This document shows positions 53,235 through 61,869 of a stretch of 64,000 bases of DNA, piece after piece. The translations under genes were made by a program, and so were the position numbers. The DNA comes from Rhodobacterales bacterium HKCCE2091 (GTDB taxonomy: Bacteria; Pseudomonadota; Alphaproteobacteria; Rhodobacterales; Rhodobacteraceae). The stretch covers positions 124,001 through 188,000 of the forward strand of contig WVSL01000006.1 in NCBI GenBank assembly GCA_015689685.1, in the 5' to 3' direction. The first letter of the stretch is position 1; the number at the start of each line of letters is the position of its first letter. Under the pieces are notes generated by a model. The model did not search any database and was not told the origin of the DNA. It saw only the letters and a list, made by a program, of their open reading frames with translations.

Positions 53235-55013
53235 GTGATCGACCTGCCGCTTTCCGCCATGACAGAGGCGATCCTCACGCTCCTCGTCGTGGCCGCGATG
53301 TTCATCCTGTTCCTGCGGGAACGCTATCCGACCGAAGTGGTGGCCATCGGCGGCGTCGCGATCCTCCTGATCCTCGGGCTCCTGCCCTACGACGACGCCT
53401 TGGCTGTGCTGTCGAACCCGGCGCCCTGGACCATCGCGGCGATGTTCCTCGTGATGGGCGCGCTGGTGCGAACCGGGTCGCTCGACCGGATGACGCGGCT
53501 GGCGGAGGCCAAGGCCGCCGACAACCCCGCGCTCGCCGTCGCGCTGCTGCTGGTGACCGTGGCCATCGCATCCGCCTTCATGAACAACACGCCGCTCGTC
53601 GTCGTCATGATCCCTGTCTTCGTCCAGATCGCGCGGGTGCTCGGCAAGCCGGCGTCGAAACTTCTGATGCCACTCAGCTACGCGGCGATCATGGGCGGGA
53701 CGCTGACCCTGATCGGGACCTCGACCAACCTGCTCGTGGACGGGGTGGCGCGGTCGCGCGGGCTGGAGCCGTTCACGATCTTCGAGATCACCCCGATCGG
53801 CATCGTCGTCGTTCTGACCGGCTTCGCCTACCTCGCGCTCATCGGCCAGCGCCTGCTGCCGGACCGGTCGTCGATGGCCTCGCTCCTGAGCGGTCGGCGG
53901 GGGATGAAGTTCTTCACCGAGCTCGCCGTGCCCGAGGGATCCGCGCTGGTCGGCCAGGCCGCAACGGAGGTCGACCTGTTCCGCCGCGACGGCGTGCGAC
54001 TGATCGACGTGCTGCGTGGCGACGCCTCGCTCCGCCGCGACATGGCCGCCGTGGTGCTGGAGGCCGGCGACCGCGTCGTAGTGCGCACCGAGATGTCCGA
54101 GGTCCTGGGGCTCCAGGCCAATCGGCAACTGCGCGCGGTGGAGAAGCTGAGCTCGGTCCAGACATCGACGGTCGAGGTGCTCATCACGCCCGGATGCCGG
54201 ATGGTCGGCCGGTCGCTCGGCTCGCTCCGCCTGCGCCGCCGCTACGGCGTCTACCCGCTCGCCGCGCACCGCCGGGACCAGAACATCGGCCACAAGCTCG
54301 ACGATCTCGTGGTCCGGGTCGGCGACACCCTGCTGCTCGAAGGCGACCCCGCGGATATCGAGCGCCTGGCGGCGGACATGGACCTCGTCGACGTGGCGCA
54401 GCCGTCCGAACGCGCCTATCGGCGGACCAAGGCCCCGATCGCCATCGCGGCGCTGGTCGGGATCGTCGTGCTGGCCGCCTTCGACATCGCCCCGATCCTT
54501 CTGCTCGCAGTGATCGCCGTCGCCGTCGTGCTCATCACCCGCTGCATCGACGCCGAGGAGGCCTTCGGCTTCATCGACGGCCGCCTGCTCGCCCTGATCT
54601 TCGCGATGCTGGCGATCGGCGCGGCGCTGGACGCGACCGGCGCGGTGGAACTGATCGTCGGCGGGCTCGCCCCGTGGCTGTCTGTCCTGCCGCCGGTGGC
54701 GCTGGTCTGGGCGGTCTATTTCATGACCACCTTCTTCACCGAGCTGGTGTCGAACAACGCCATCGCGGTCATCATGACGCCGATCGCCATCGGGCTCGCC
54801 GATGCCGTGGGCGTCGACGCGCGCCCGCTGGTGATCGCGGTGATGGTCGCGGCTTCGGCGTGTTTCGCGACCCCGATCGGCTACCAGACCAACATGCTGG
54901 TCTACGGGCCGGGAGGCTACCGTTTCGCGGACTTCCTGCGCGTCGGCATCCCGTTCAACATCACGCTCGGCACCGTGGTCTGCATCGCGATCCCGCTGAT
55001 CTGGCCGCTGTAG
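53235..55013 (+). CDS. SLC13-family permease with two RCK_C (TrkA-C) domains
   Basis: 592 aa; GTG start at 53235 (a Met lies at residue 9). The first transmembrane half (about 10-205, SNPAPWTIAAMFLVMGALVRTG, SAFMNNTPLVVVMIP) is followed by two cytosolic RCK_C regulatory domains (about 220-300 and 310-390), then the second half with SNNAIAVIMTP. Members of this divalent-anion/Na+ symporter group carry sulfate, dicarboxylates or citrate; RCK_C forms are often sulfate or Cys-related. Substrate undetermined. It faces a paralogous gene tail to tail. Confidence 0.87.
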   Translation: MIDLPLSAMTEAILTLLVVAAMFILFLRERYPTEVVAIGGVAILLILGLLPYDDALAVLSNPAPWTIAAMFLVMGALVRTGSLDRMTRLAEAKAADNPALAVALLLVTVAIASAFMNNTPLVVVMIPVFVQIARVLGKPASKLLMPLSYAAIMGGTLTLIGTSTNLLVDGVARSRGLEPFTIFEITPIGIVVVLTGFAYLALIGQRLLPDRSSMASLLSGRRGMKFFTELAVPEGSALVGQAATEVDLFRRDGVRLIDVLRGDASLRRDMAAVVLEAGDRVVVRTEMSEVLGLQANRQLRAVEKLSSVQTSTVEVLITPGCRMVGRSLGSLRLRRRYGVYPLAAHRRDQNIGHKLDDLVVRVGDTLLLEGDPADIERLAADMDLVDVAQPSERAYRRTKAPIAIAALVGIVVLAAFDIAPILLLAVIAVAVVLITRCIDAEEAFGFIDGRLLALIFAMLAIGAALDATGAVELIVGGLAPWLSVLPPVALVWAVYFMTTFFTELVSNNAIAVIMTPIAIGLADAVGVDARPLVIAVMVAASACFATPIGYQTNMLVYGPGGYRFADFLRVGIPFNITLGTVVCIAIPLIWPL

Positions 55014-55120
55014 CGGTAGCCGGGTGAGCGCCGGCCCGTGGGATGGCGCCCCCGACGGCTGGTCAGGGCAGTTTATGGCGCAGTTTCGTCCGAAGATGCC
55101 GCGTCGCGCGCGGTAGTCAA

Positions 55121-55150
55121 AGCGCCAGCCCGCCGGGACGGGCCGGCGCT
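55121..55150 (-). terminator. Hairpin between convergent SLC13 genes
   Basis: AGCGCC-A-GCCCG, loop CCGGGA, CGGGC-C-GGCGCT: eleven pairs with one mismatch. Read on the minus strand it is followed by TTTGACTA, so it may terminate mainly the minus-strand gene. Confidence 0.5.
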
Positions 55151-55194
55151 CGCCCGGCGGCCTGCGGCCTTGTTCCGGGCGGGCTGCGCACCTC

Positions 55195-56970
55195 TCACAA
55201 CGGCCAGACCACCAGGATCATCGGGATCGACACCGCAACCACCAGGATCTCCAGCGGCAGGCCCATGCGCCAGTAATCCCCGAACCCGTAGCCACCGGGC
55301 CCGAGGATGAGCGTGTTGTTCTTGTGCCCGATGGGCGTCAGGAACGCCGCCGAGGACGCGACCGCCACCGCCATCAGGAACGGGTCCGGCGACACGCCGA
55401 GCGTCTGCGCCATCCCGATCCCGACCGGCGCGGCGACGATGGCCGTGGCGGTGTTGTTCAACACGTCCGACAGGGTCATCGTCACGACCATCAGCACCGT
55501 CAGGATCGCCCAGGCCGGCAGGCCGCCGGTCAGGTTCACCAGCGCGGTCGCGATCAGTTCCGTCCCACCCGAGTCCTGCAACGCCGCGCCGAGCGGGATC
55601 ATGGAGCCGAGCAGAACCACCACCGGCCACTCGATGTGGGTATAAAGCTCCGCCAGCGGCAGGATCCGCGCGAGGACGAAGCCGACCGCGACGATCCCGA
55701 GCGCCACCGGCAGGTCGATCAGCCCGAAGGAGGCCGCCGCGACCGCCGCGCCGAACAGCCCGATCGCAAGCCATGTCTTGGTGTCCTGGGTCACGTTCAG
55801 CCCCCGGTCCGCCAGCGCCAGCACGCCGAGCCAGTCCGCGACCTCCTCCGCCGCCTCGCGCGGGACGAGCAGAAGCAGGATGTCGCCCGGTTGCACGACC
55901 TCCTTCCGCAGCCGCGTGGTGATCTGCTTGTCCCGGCGCGAGATGCCGACGATCACCGACCGCCGCCGCCAGCCGAGCCCGATGGACTGCGCCGAGCGGC
56001 CCGCGATCCGCGCGCCCTCGGGCACCGCGACCTCGATCAGCGTCACCTCGTCGCCGAGCGTCTCGGCGGCCGGGTTGTCGCCGTCGACGATCTCCAGCGA
56101 CTGGCCGGTGCGGAACTCGTCCAGCGCGTCCGGCTCGGCTTCGATCACGAGGACGTCGCCCGGTTTCAGCATCAGGTTCCGCCCCGCCCCGAACCGCCGC
56201 TGGCCGTCGCGGATCAGCCCCAGGATGCCGACGCCCGCCTTCTCCGCCGGCTCCGACAGGTCCGACAGCATCTGCCCGACGAGCTTGTGGTCCTCCGGCA
56301 CGGTCAGTTCCGAGATGTAGGGGTCGAGCCCCGAGAGCCTGTCCTTGCCGACCCCGGAATCGCGCTGCGGGATCAGACGCCAGCCGATCAGCGCGACGAA
56401 GACCAGACCGGCGAGGGCGGCCGCCGCGCCGACCGGGGCGAAGTCGAACATCCGGTAGGGTTCGCCCAGGATGTCGCCGCGGATCTGGGCGATGATGATG
56501 TTCGGCGGCGTGCCGATCAGGGTGACCATGCCGCCGAGGATCGTGGCGAAGCTGAGCGGCATCAGCGACAGCCCGGGCGACCGGCCGGCCTTGCGCGCGG
56601 TCGCGATGTCGACCGGCATCAGCAGCGCCAGCGCGGCGACGTTGTTCATGAATCCCGACAGGACTCCGCCGACCGAGCCCATGATCGCGATATGTGCGCC
56701 GAGCGGCCGGGTGGCGTCGATCAGGGTGCGAGTGATGAGATGCACGGCACCGGACCGGACCAGCCCCGCCGAGACCACCAGCACCAGCGCCACCACCAGC
56801 GTCGCGTGGTGGCCGAAGCCCTCGAAGGCGTGTTCCGCCGGGACGACCCCGATCACCACCCCCACCATCAGCGCTGTGAAGGCCACGAGGTCGTAGCGGA
56901 AGCGGCCCCAGAGAAGCAGGCCGAAGACACCTGCGAAAAGCGCGAAGAGGAGGATCTGGTCACCGGTCAT
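55195..56970 (-). CDS. SLC13-family permease with two RCK_C (TrkA-C) domains
   Basis: 591 aa, the same length and layout as the plus-strand permease it converges with. First half: FEGFGHHATLVVALVLVVSAG, SGFMNNVAALALLMP, GTPPNIIIAQIRG; two RCK_C domains about 210-380 (PEDHKLVGQML, VPEGARIAGRSAQ); second half: LSDVLNNTATAIVAAP, LTPIGHKNNTLILGPGGYGF. A Na+- or proton-coupled anion uptake protein is likely; the anion is not known. The two permeases look related but are clearly diverged, so an old duplication or separate acquisition is more likely than a recent copy. Confidence 0.87.
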   Translation of the reverse strand: MTGDQILLFALFAGVFGLLLWGRFRYDLVAFTALMVGVVIGVVPAEHAFEGFGHHATLVVALVLVVSAGLVRSGAVHLITRTLIDATRPLGAHIAIMGSVGGVLSGFMNNVAALALLMPVDIATARKAGRSPGLSLMPLSFATILGGMVTLIGTPPNIIIAQIRGDILGEPYRMFDFAPVGAAAALAGLVFVALIGWRLIPQRDSGVGKDRLSGLDPYISELTVPEDHKLVGQMLSDLSEPAEKAGVGILGLIRDGQRRFGAGRNLMLKPGDVLVIEAEPDALDEFRTGQSLEIVDGDNPAAETLGDEVTLIEVAVPEGARIAGRSAQSIGLGWRRRSVIVGISRRDKQITTRLRKEVVQPGDILLLLVPREAAEEVADWLGVLALADRGLNVTQDTKTWLAIGLFGAAVAAASFGLIDLPVALGIVAVGFVLARILPLAELYTHIEWPVVVLLGSMIPLGAALQDSGGTELIATALVNLTGGLPAWAILTVLMVVTMTLSDVLNNTATAIVAAPVGIGMAQTLGVSPDPFLMAVAVASSAAFLTPIGHKNNTLILGPGGYGFGDYWRMGLPLEILVVAVSIPMILVVWPL

Positions 56971-57126
56971 GGGACATAGCTAGAGCCGCGGCGCCGCTCT
57001 GGCCATCCCCCGCGGCTCCACGGGGGGGCGACCGCTTGCCGAAGCCCGCTCCGCTGGATAAAAGCTGCGCAATCCGCCGGGGCCGATGCGGCGCCCGGCG
57101 CGCGTCACGACTACGGGAGCCTTCAC

Positions 57127-57873
57127 ATGGCAGGCCATTCCAAGTGGGCCAACATCCAGCACCGCAAGGGCCGCCAGGACGCCGCGCGGTCCAAGCTGTT
57201 CTCCAAACTGGCCAAGGAAATAACGGTGGCGGCGAAGATGGGGGATCCGGATCCGGACAAGAACCCGCGGCTTCGGCTGGCCGTGAAGGAGGCGAAGTCG
57301 TCGTCGGTTCCGAAGGACGTCATCGACCGGGCCATTAAGAAATCGCTCGGCGGCGAGGGCGAGAACTACGAGGAGATCCGCTACGAGGGATACGGCCCGA
57401 ACGGGGTTGCCGTGATCGTGGAGGCGATGACCGACAACCGCAACCGGACGGCCTCCAGCGTGCGCTCGACCTTCGGCAAGAACGGCGGCAACCTCGGCGA
57501 GACCGGGTCGGTCGCGTTCATGTTCGAGCGCAAGGGCCAGGTGACCTACACCGCCGAGGCGGGCGACGCCGACACGGTGATGATGGCGGCCATCGAGGCA
57601 GGCGCGGAAGACGTCGAGAGCACCGAGGAAGGCCACGTCATCTGGTGCGCCGATACCGACCTCAACGAGGTCTCGAACGCGCTGGAAGCCGAACTGGGCG
57701 AGAGTGAATCGACCAAGCTGGTGTGGCGCCCGACGACCACGACGGAGCTTGGCCTCGAGGACGCGCAGAAGCTGATGAAGCTGATCGAGGCGCTGGAGGA
57801 CGACGACGACGTGCAGACCGTCACCGCCAATTTCGAGATCTCCGACGAGGTGATGGAGCAGCTCTCCGCTTAA
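57127..57873 (+). CDS. yebC: YebC/PmpR-family regulatory protein (TACO1 family)
   Basis: 248 aa. The N-terminus [15 protein letters not shown] and the [18 protein letters not shown] segment are the family signature; IEAGAEDVE and RPTTTTEL follow in the C-terminal domains. Older work describes DNA-binding regulation, newer work describes a role in translation of difficult (poly-Pro) stretches; the sequence does not decide. Single gene with its own strong terminator. Confidence 0.95.
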   Translation: MAGHSKWANIQHRKGRQDAARSKLFSKLAKEITVAAKMGDPDPDKNPRLRLAVKEAKSSSVPKDVIDRAIKKSLGGEGENYEEIRYEGYGPNGVAVIVEAMTDNRNRTASSVRSTFGKNGGNLGETGSVAFMFERKGQVTYTAEAGDADTVMMAAIEAGAEDVESTEEGHVIWCADTDLNEVSNALEAELGESESTKLVWRPTTTTELGLEDAQKLMKLIEALEDDDDVQTVTANFEISDEVMEQLSA

Positions 57874-57905
57874 CCTTCGTCACCGAAACCGCGGAATTCG
57901 TGAAC

Positions 57906-57946
57906 CGGCCCGGTCGGGGGTTAACACCCCGCGCCGGGCCGTTTTT
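57906..57946 (+). terminator. Intrinsic terminator of yebC
   Basis: Outer stem CGGCCCGG (57906-57913) with CCGGGCCG (57934-57941), inner stem GGGG/CCCC around TTAACA, then TTTTT. It is the clearest rho-independent terminator in the window, 33 bases after the stop. Confidence 0.9.
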
Positions 57947-57961
57947 CGTGGATTCGGGGCA

Positions 57962-58010
57962 GGTAGAACCCGGGTAGAAACGAGGTAGAAAGCGGGTAGA
58001 AACCGGGTAG
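57962..58010 (+). repeat. Five tandem copies of an 11-bp repeat, consensus GGTAGAAACCG
   Basis: GGTAG begins at 57962, 57973, 57984, 57995 and 58006, an exact 11-base spacing; the six bases between copies vary slightly (AACCCG, AAACGA, AAAGCG, AAACCG). The last copy is truncated and runs into CTTTTTTCGG. The array sits between the yebC terminator and the STAND ATPase gene, ending about 50-60 bases before its start. One copy per helical turn would put the same face of DNA toward a bound protein, as in operator arrays or iterons. Confidence 0.9.
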
Positions 58011-58060
58011 ACTTTTTTCGGTGCACGGGCGCGCGGAACGGCGCGGATGATTGGTTAAGG

Positions 58061-60235
58061 GTGCGGATTTTGCTGGCTGACTTTTGGGCGGGCCTGTCGG
58101 ACGGAACGCGGGACGGCATTGTGTCTGGCCTTGCAGTTGCTCTGATCCTGGTCGTGTTGGGGGCGATCTGGTCTCCAGTACGAAACCGCGCAAAGAGAAT
58201 TGTAAGCCGCTCCCCCTATCCCCAACTCGTCCTCCCCGAGCATCGCAACGTCGTCGGTCGCGACGAGGACTTGCGCACCTTGCGGAGCAAGCTGCGGGCC
58301 TGCCGAATGGGTCCGAAGCTCGGCGTCGTTCTTCAGGGCGGAGGCGGGCAGGGCAAGACCACGCTGGCGCGGCACTACGCGGAGCAGTCGGGACTGCGCG
58401 GGGCGTGGATCCCGGCGCAGAGTCGGGAGGGAATTCTGGACGCGCTCGCGCGGTTCGGGAACACGGCGTTCGGAATGGACCTGCCGAGCGAGGCTAAGGA
58501 AACCCACGCGGGCGTCGTGCTGGACCGGATCAGGCAGGCGAAGCGACCCGCGCTGTTCGTGTTCGACAACGTGGAGGACGCGAAACTCGTCCGTTCCTTC
58601 ATTCCGCAGGGACCGAGGGTCGAGGTCATCCTGACCACGCGCCCAAGCGGGGATTTCAGCGACTTCGAAACGATGAGAGTGGGCGTCCTGCCCTCAGGCG
58701 ACCTGACGAGTCCGGCGGTGCAATTGCTGTTGCAGGAGGCAGGGGCGCAGGCCGCGGGGCATTCGCGGCAGGACGCGCTGGAACTGGCGCAGGCCTTGGG
58801 CGGATTGCCCTTGGCGCTGATCATAGCGGGGGCGATGGCGAAGCAGGGGCAAAGCTTCGATAATCTGCGCCGCGAGATCGCGCTGTTGATCGAGCAGGAA
58901 CCGAACCGGAGCGAGGCCTATCCCGACAGTGTCGGCGCGGCGGTTCGGTTGAGTTACGAGGCCCTTTCTGACGACGCGAAGTGGGTGGCGGATGTCTGCG
59001 CGTGGTTCGCGCCGGAGGGGTTGGAGGAACGGCTGTTCACGGATGCGCCGGACGGGGACTGGTGGCATCTCCGCTCGGACGAAATTCCGGAGAGGTGGCA
59101 GGGATTCCTGCGCGACCCGGTGCGGGTTCGGGCAGCGTTCGCGGAGTTGCGGGGGCTGTCTATCCTGCGGGGAGAGGCGGGGGCAGGGCAGGCGATGCAC
59201 CGGCTGACGGCGGCGGTCTTGCGGCTGGGTCAGCCGGGGGAGGGGCAGGCGACGGCGCGAGCAGCCGCGGCTCTTCTCGATTCGGTCTATCCCGGTGGGT
59301 CGCGGACGCCAGAGAATCCTGACACCTGGCCGGAGTGCCAGCGGCTGACGCCCCATGCGGTTTCGGTCTGGGAGAAGGCGGAGGGCCTTTGGCGCGGAAC
59401 ATGGAGTCAGCCGGGTTGGGCGGCGATGGATACGTTGCTGAACCAGGCCGGGGTCTTCCTGTCCGTGCAGGAGGATCGGGCGGGCGAGATCGCTGTAGGG
59501 CGGGCCAGCCTCGAACTGAAGCGGGCGCGACTTGGGGAAGAAGCGCGGGAAGTTCCGGTGGTCATGGGCAACCTCGGGCTGGCGTTGAGCGAAGTGGGCG
59601 AATTCACCGAAGCAGAAGATTTGCTGGACGGGGCGCTAGCTCTCAACGTGAAACACAGGGCGAAGAGCGCGGATCGTGTTGAAAGCCAAGTGCACCGGGC
59701 AATCCTGGAAATTCGGCGCCATGAGGCCGGGCCGAAATCGGACAAGCCGGGCGATCTGGACGCCACAGCGGACTGGTTGATCGAAGCGGAGGCGGTGGCG
59801 GCGGACTTGCCGGAGGGAAAGGCGGCAAACTCGCAGGCGTCCTGCTGGAACCAACTGAGCTATCTACGGCGGTTGAAGGGGGACGCGAAGGCGAGTGCAG
59901 AGGCGGCGGAGCGAGCTTTGGACCTGTCGCGGGCGGGCGGCGCGCATCGTGGGGAGATTGCTGCTGTGGCAATGAACGTCGGCGCAGTTTGGCTTAAGGC
60001 CGGGAAGGCGGACAAGGCGGAAGAGCTGTTGCGCGAGGCATACGAGATCCGCGCCGAGATTCACGCTGACACTCCCGGCCACTCGAAACGGCAGAATGCG
60101 GCGGGGTGGTATGCCTCCTGCCTGATCGTGCTGGAGAAGACCCCGGAGGCGCGGCAAATTGTTGATATCGAAGGTCTGGACTGGGCGGAAAGAGTGCGCA
60201 TCGCCGCCCAATACCCCCGCCCCGACCGCACCTGA
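58061..60235 (+). CDS. Membrane-anchored STAND NTPase: TM helix, NB-ARC, TPR repeats
   Basis: 724 aa from GTG 58061. A TAAGG site abuts that GTG, so TTG 58070 (nine bases on) may be the true start. One hydrophobic helix (about 20-38) is followed by NB-ARC: Walker A GGGGQGKTT (about 95-103), Walker B ALFVFDN, sensor VILTTRPS, GLPLAL and MHRLTAAVL at the winged-helix/MHD place. TPR-like helical repeats fill about 440-715. STAND proteins oligomerise on ligand sensing; many bacterial ones are antiphage NLR-like proteins. No separate effector domain is seen, so the membrane helix may be the effector part. G+C is lower than in neighbours (35 of 60 in 59641-59700). An 11-bp repeat array lies upstream. 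Defence is inferred, not shown. Confidence 0.82.
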   Translation: MRILLADFWAGLSDGTRDGIVSGLAVALILVVLGAIWSPVRNRAKRIVSRSPYPQLVLPEHRNVVGRDEDLRTLRSKLRACRMGPKLGVVLQGGGGQGKTTLARHYAEQSGLRGAWIPAQSREGILDALARFGNTAFGMDLPSEAKETHAGVVLDRIRQAKRPALFVFDNVEDAKLVRSFIPQGPRVEVILTTRPSGDFSDFETMRVGVLPSGDLTSPAVQLLLQEAGAQAAGHSRQDALELAQALGGLPLALIIAGAMAKQGQSFDNLRREIALLIEQEPNRSEAYPDSVGAAVRLSYEALSDDAKWVADVCAWFAPEGLEERLFTDAPDGDWWHLRSDEIPERWQGFLRDPVRVRAAFAELRGLSILRGEAGAGQAMHRLTAAVLRLGQPGEGQATARAAAALLDSVYPGGSRTPENPDTWPECQRLTPHAVSVWEKAEGLWRGTWSQPGWAAMDTLLNQAGVFLSVQEDRAGEIAVGRASLELKRARLGEEAREVPVVMGNLGLALSEVGEFTEAEDLLDGALALNVKHRAKSADRVESQVHRAILEIRRHEAGPKSDKPGDLDATADWLIEAEAVAADLPEGKAANSQASCWNQLSYLRRLKGDAKASAEAAERALDLSRAGGAHRGEIAAVAMNVGAVWLKAGKADKAEELLREAYEIRAEIHADTPGHSKRQNAAGWYASCLIVLEKTPEARQIVDIEGLDWAERVRIAAQYPRPDRT

Positions 60236-60257
60236 CAGCCGCCCCGACACTCCCCCC

Positions 60258-60545
60258 TCACTCCACCAGCATATCCCTCAGCACCTCCCCGGTGCTGCGA
60301 CTCAGAATGACTTCGCGGGTGTGGAAGCCGTTGGTGGCGGTGATGCGGGTTCGGCCGGGCCAGGTGTCGCGGATCGAGACGATGGCGTAGCCGTGCGCGG
60401 CGAGGGCGCGGAGGATGTCGCGGTCGCGGAGCGCGGGGAGGTCGGCGGCGGCCACGGTTTCTGCGGCTGCAGCCGGGAGGGCGGCCAGCGGGGTGGACAG
60501 GACGCCCGTGAGAAGGGCGGCGAAAAGCAGTGTTCTGAACGGCAT
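60258..60545 (-). CDS. Small exported PepSY-like protein
   Basis: 95 aa. Signal peptide MPFRTLLFAALLTGVLSTPLA, cut near AAAAE. The mature part (LRDRDILRALAAHGYAIVSI, RDTWPGRTRITATNG, REVILSRSTGEVLRDML) has the alpha-beta pattern of a PepSY domain, thought to bind or inhibit peptides/proteases in the periplasm. The longer open frame upstream is not used. Convergent with the STAND gene, 22 bases apart. Confidence 0.72.
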   Translation of the reverse strand: MPFRTLLFAALLTGVLSTPLAALPAAAAETVAAADLPALRDRDILRALAAHGYAIVSIRDTWPGRTRITATNGFHTREVILSRSTGEVLRDMLVE

Positions 60546-60956
60546 CGGGCGGTCTCGCGTGGTCGGGCGCGCTGCGGCGCGGCGGGAGGGCGGGCGGAGT
60601 GAAAACCCGGCGCCGCCCTGCCGCAGGACCCCCTGCCGCGGAATAGTACTTCGGTACGAAAGCACCGTAGTGCGATGGATCCCGGCTGTTTTCCGCCGTT
60701 CGCTGGTGGTGCGGATCGACCCGGCGGGACCCGGCAGCAGCAGCTCCGATTGACCCCTCATGCCTGGACCCCGGGCCCGATCCGCGCCCTTCCGGGGGCG
60801 TGACCGAACAGGAGGACCGAGGCGATGGCCGGCACAGATTTCAACAGCGCACGCGCCGGCCGCGCCCCGGTCCGCAGCACCCCGACGTCACGCCCCCGGC
60901 CTTCCGGCCTCGTGGGGGAAGCCGGGTCAGCAACCCGATTCAGAAAGGAAGAGACG
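60546..60956. other. 411-base gap with two adjacent small dyads, no gene called
   Basis: Between the divergent PepSY-like and Gly/Asp-rich protein genes. Two palindromes lie side by side: GTAC-TTCG-GTAC (60646-60657) and GCAC-CGTA-GTGC (60662-60673), in a locally AT-richer patch where promoters for both genes could overlap. Short open frames in the rest lack ribosome sites or motifs and are not called. Confidence 0.45.
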
Positions 60957-61631
60957 ATGAAGAATTTCCAGGACCTTCTCGAGACCCCCGGCTTCCAGCG
61001 CGCCCGTGGCGCGGTCATGGCGACCTCCGCCGCCATGGTCATCGTGATCCTCGGCGCTGAGGCGGGCCGCGCCGACCTGTCCGAGGCGCTCGGCGGTCTC
61101 GGCGACGAGATCGGCGGCCCGCTCGGCGACACCGTGGGCGGGGTGGCCGACGTGGTCGAGGACCTCGGCGACGCGCTGAACGCGGCCGACAACAACGGCA
61201 CGGGCGGGCTCGGTGACGGCGTCGGCCAGCTTGGCGGCGCGCTCCTGGGCGACGGGCTCGGCGGGACGCTGAACGGCACCGTCGACACCGTGGGCGACAT
61301 CCTGAACGGCGGGCTGCAGCCGCGCACGGGCGGGCCGTTCCCGATCCCGCCGACCGCGTTCGACCCCACGCAGCGCGGATCGAACGGGTTGTCCTGCTCC
61401 GCCGGTGGCAACAGCGCGGAGTTCAACGGGCTGACGGTGGTCGGTGCCGACGGGCAGGCGCTCGGCGTGGTGCATGACGCCATCGTTTCGGACCGCTCGG
61501 GCATCGACCGGATCCGGTTCGCGTCCAACGGCGTGGGGACCGGCGGCCGCGGTGCCTGCGTCGAGGTGGGCGGCGGCGACATCGCGGCCCGCGGCGGCGA
61601 GGTGCTGGTGCCGATCGTGCCGACCCGCTGA
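60957..61631 (+). CDS. Exported Gly/Asp-rich protein with PRC-barrel-like C-terminus
   Basis: 224 aa; ATG preceded by AAAGGAAGAG. One hydrophobic helix (about 18-38) acts as signal or anchor. Residues about 40-125 are a low-complexity series of short hydrophobic/Gly/Asp units (GGLGDEIGGPLGDTVGG, ALLGDGLGGTLNG) that recur with similar spacing. The C-terminal part (DGQALGVVHDAIVSDRSGID) looks like a PRC-barrel, and two Cys (SCSAGG, GACVEV) could form a disulfide. No function known; surface or periplasmic location is inferred. Confidence 0.7.
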   Translation: MKNFQDLLETPGFQRARGAVMATSAAMVIVILGAEAGRADLSEALGGLGDEIGGPLGDTVGGVADVVEDLGDALNAADNNGTGGLGDGVGQLGGALLGDGLGGTLNGTVDTVGDILNGGLQPRTGGPFPIPPTAFDPTQRGSNGLSCSAGGNSAEFNGLTVVGADGQALGVVHDAIVSDRSGIDRIRFASNGVGTGGRGACVEVGGGDIAARGGEVLVPIVPTR

Positions 61632-61869
61632 CCGCCGATCCGGCCCGACCGGCCGGTCGCGACGTACCAGGACGCCCCCGGATGCGCCCCGGCCTTCGAC
61701 GAGGCCGGGGCGCTTTCGCGTTTCCGCGGGGGAGGCAGCGTACCCTCGCCATGTCATGGCGGCGGGCGCGCCGAACGGGCGCCGGGCCGGTCATAAGCCG
61801 CGCCACGCCGCGCGCCAGGGCATGGTCCCTGTCATTGCACCGACGGGCGCGCTGGCGCGTGAGGGGCCG

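Noticed and set aside
57962-58010. CRISPR array
   Set aside because: Repeats are 11 bp with no 30-40 bp spacers and no cas genes nearby; it is a phased tandem repeat.
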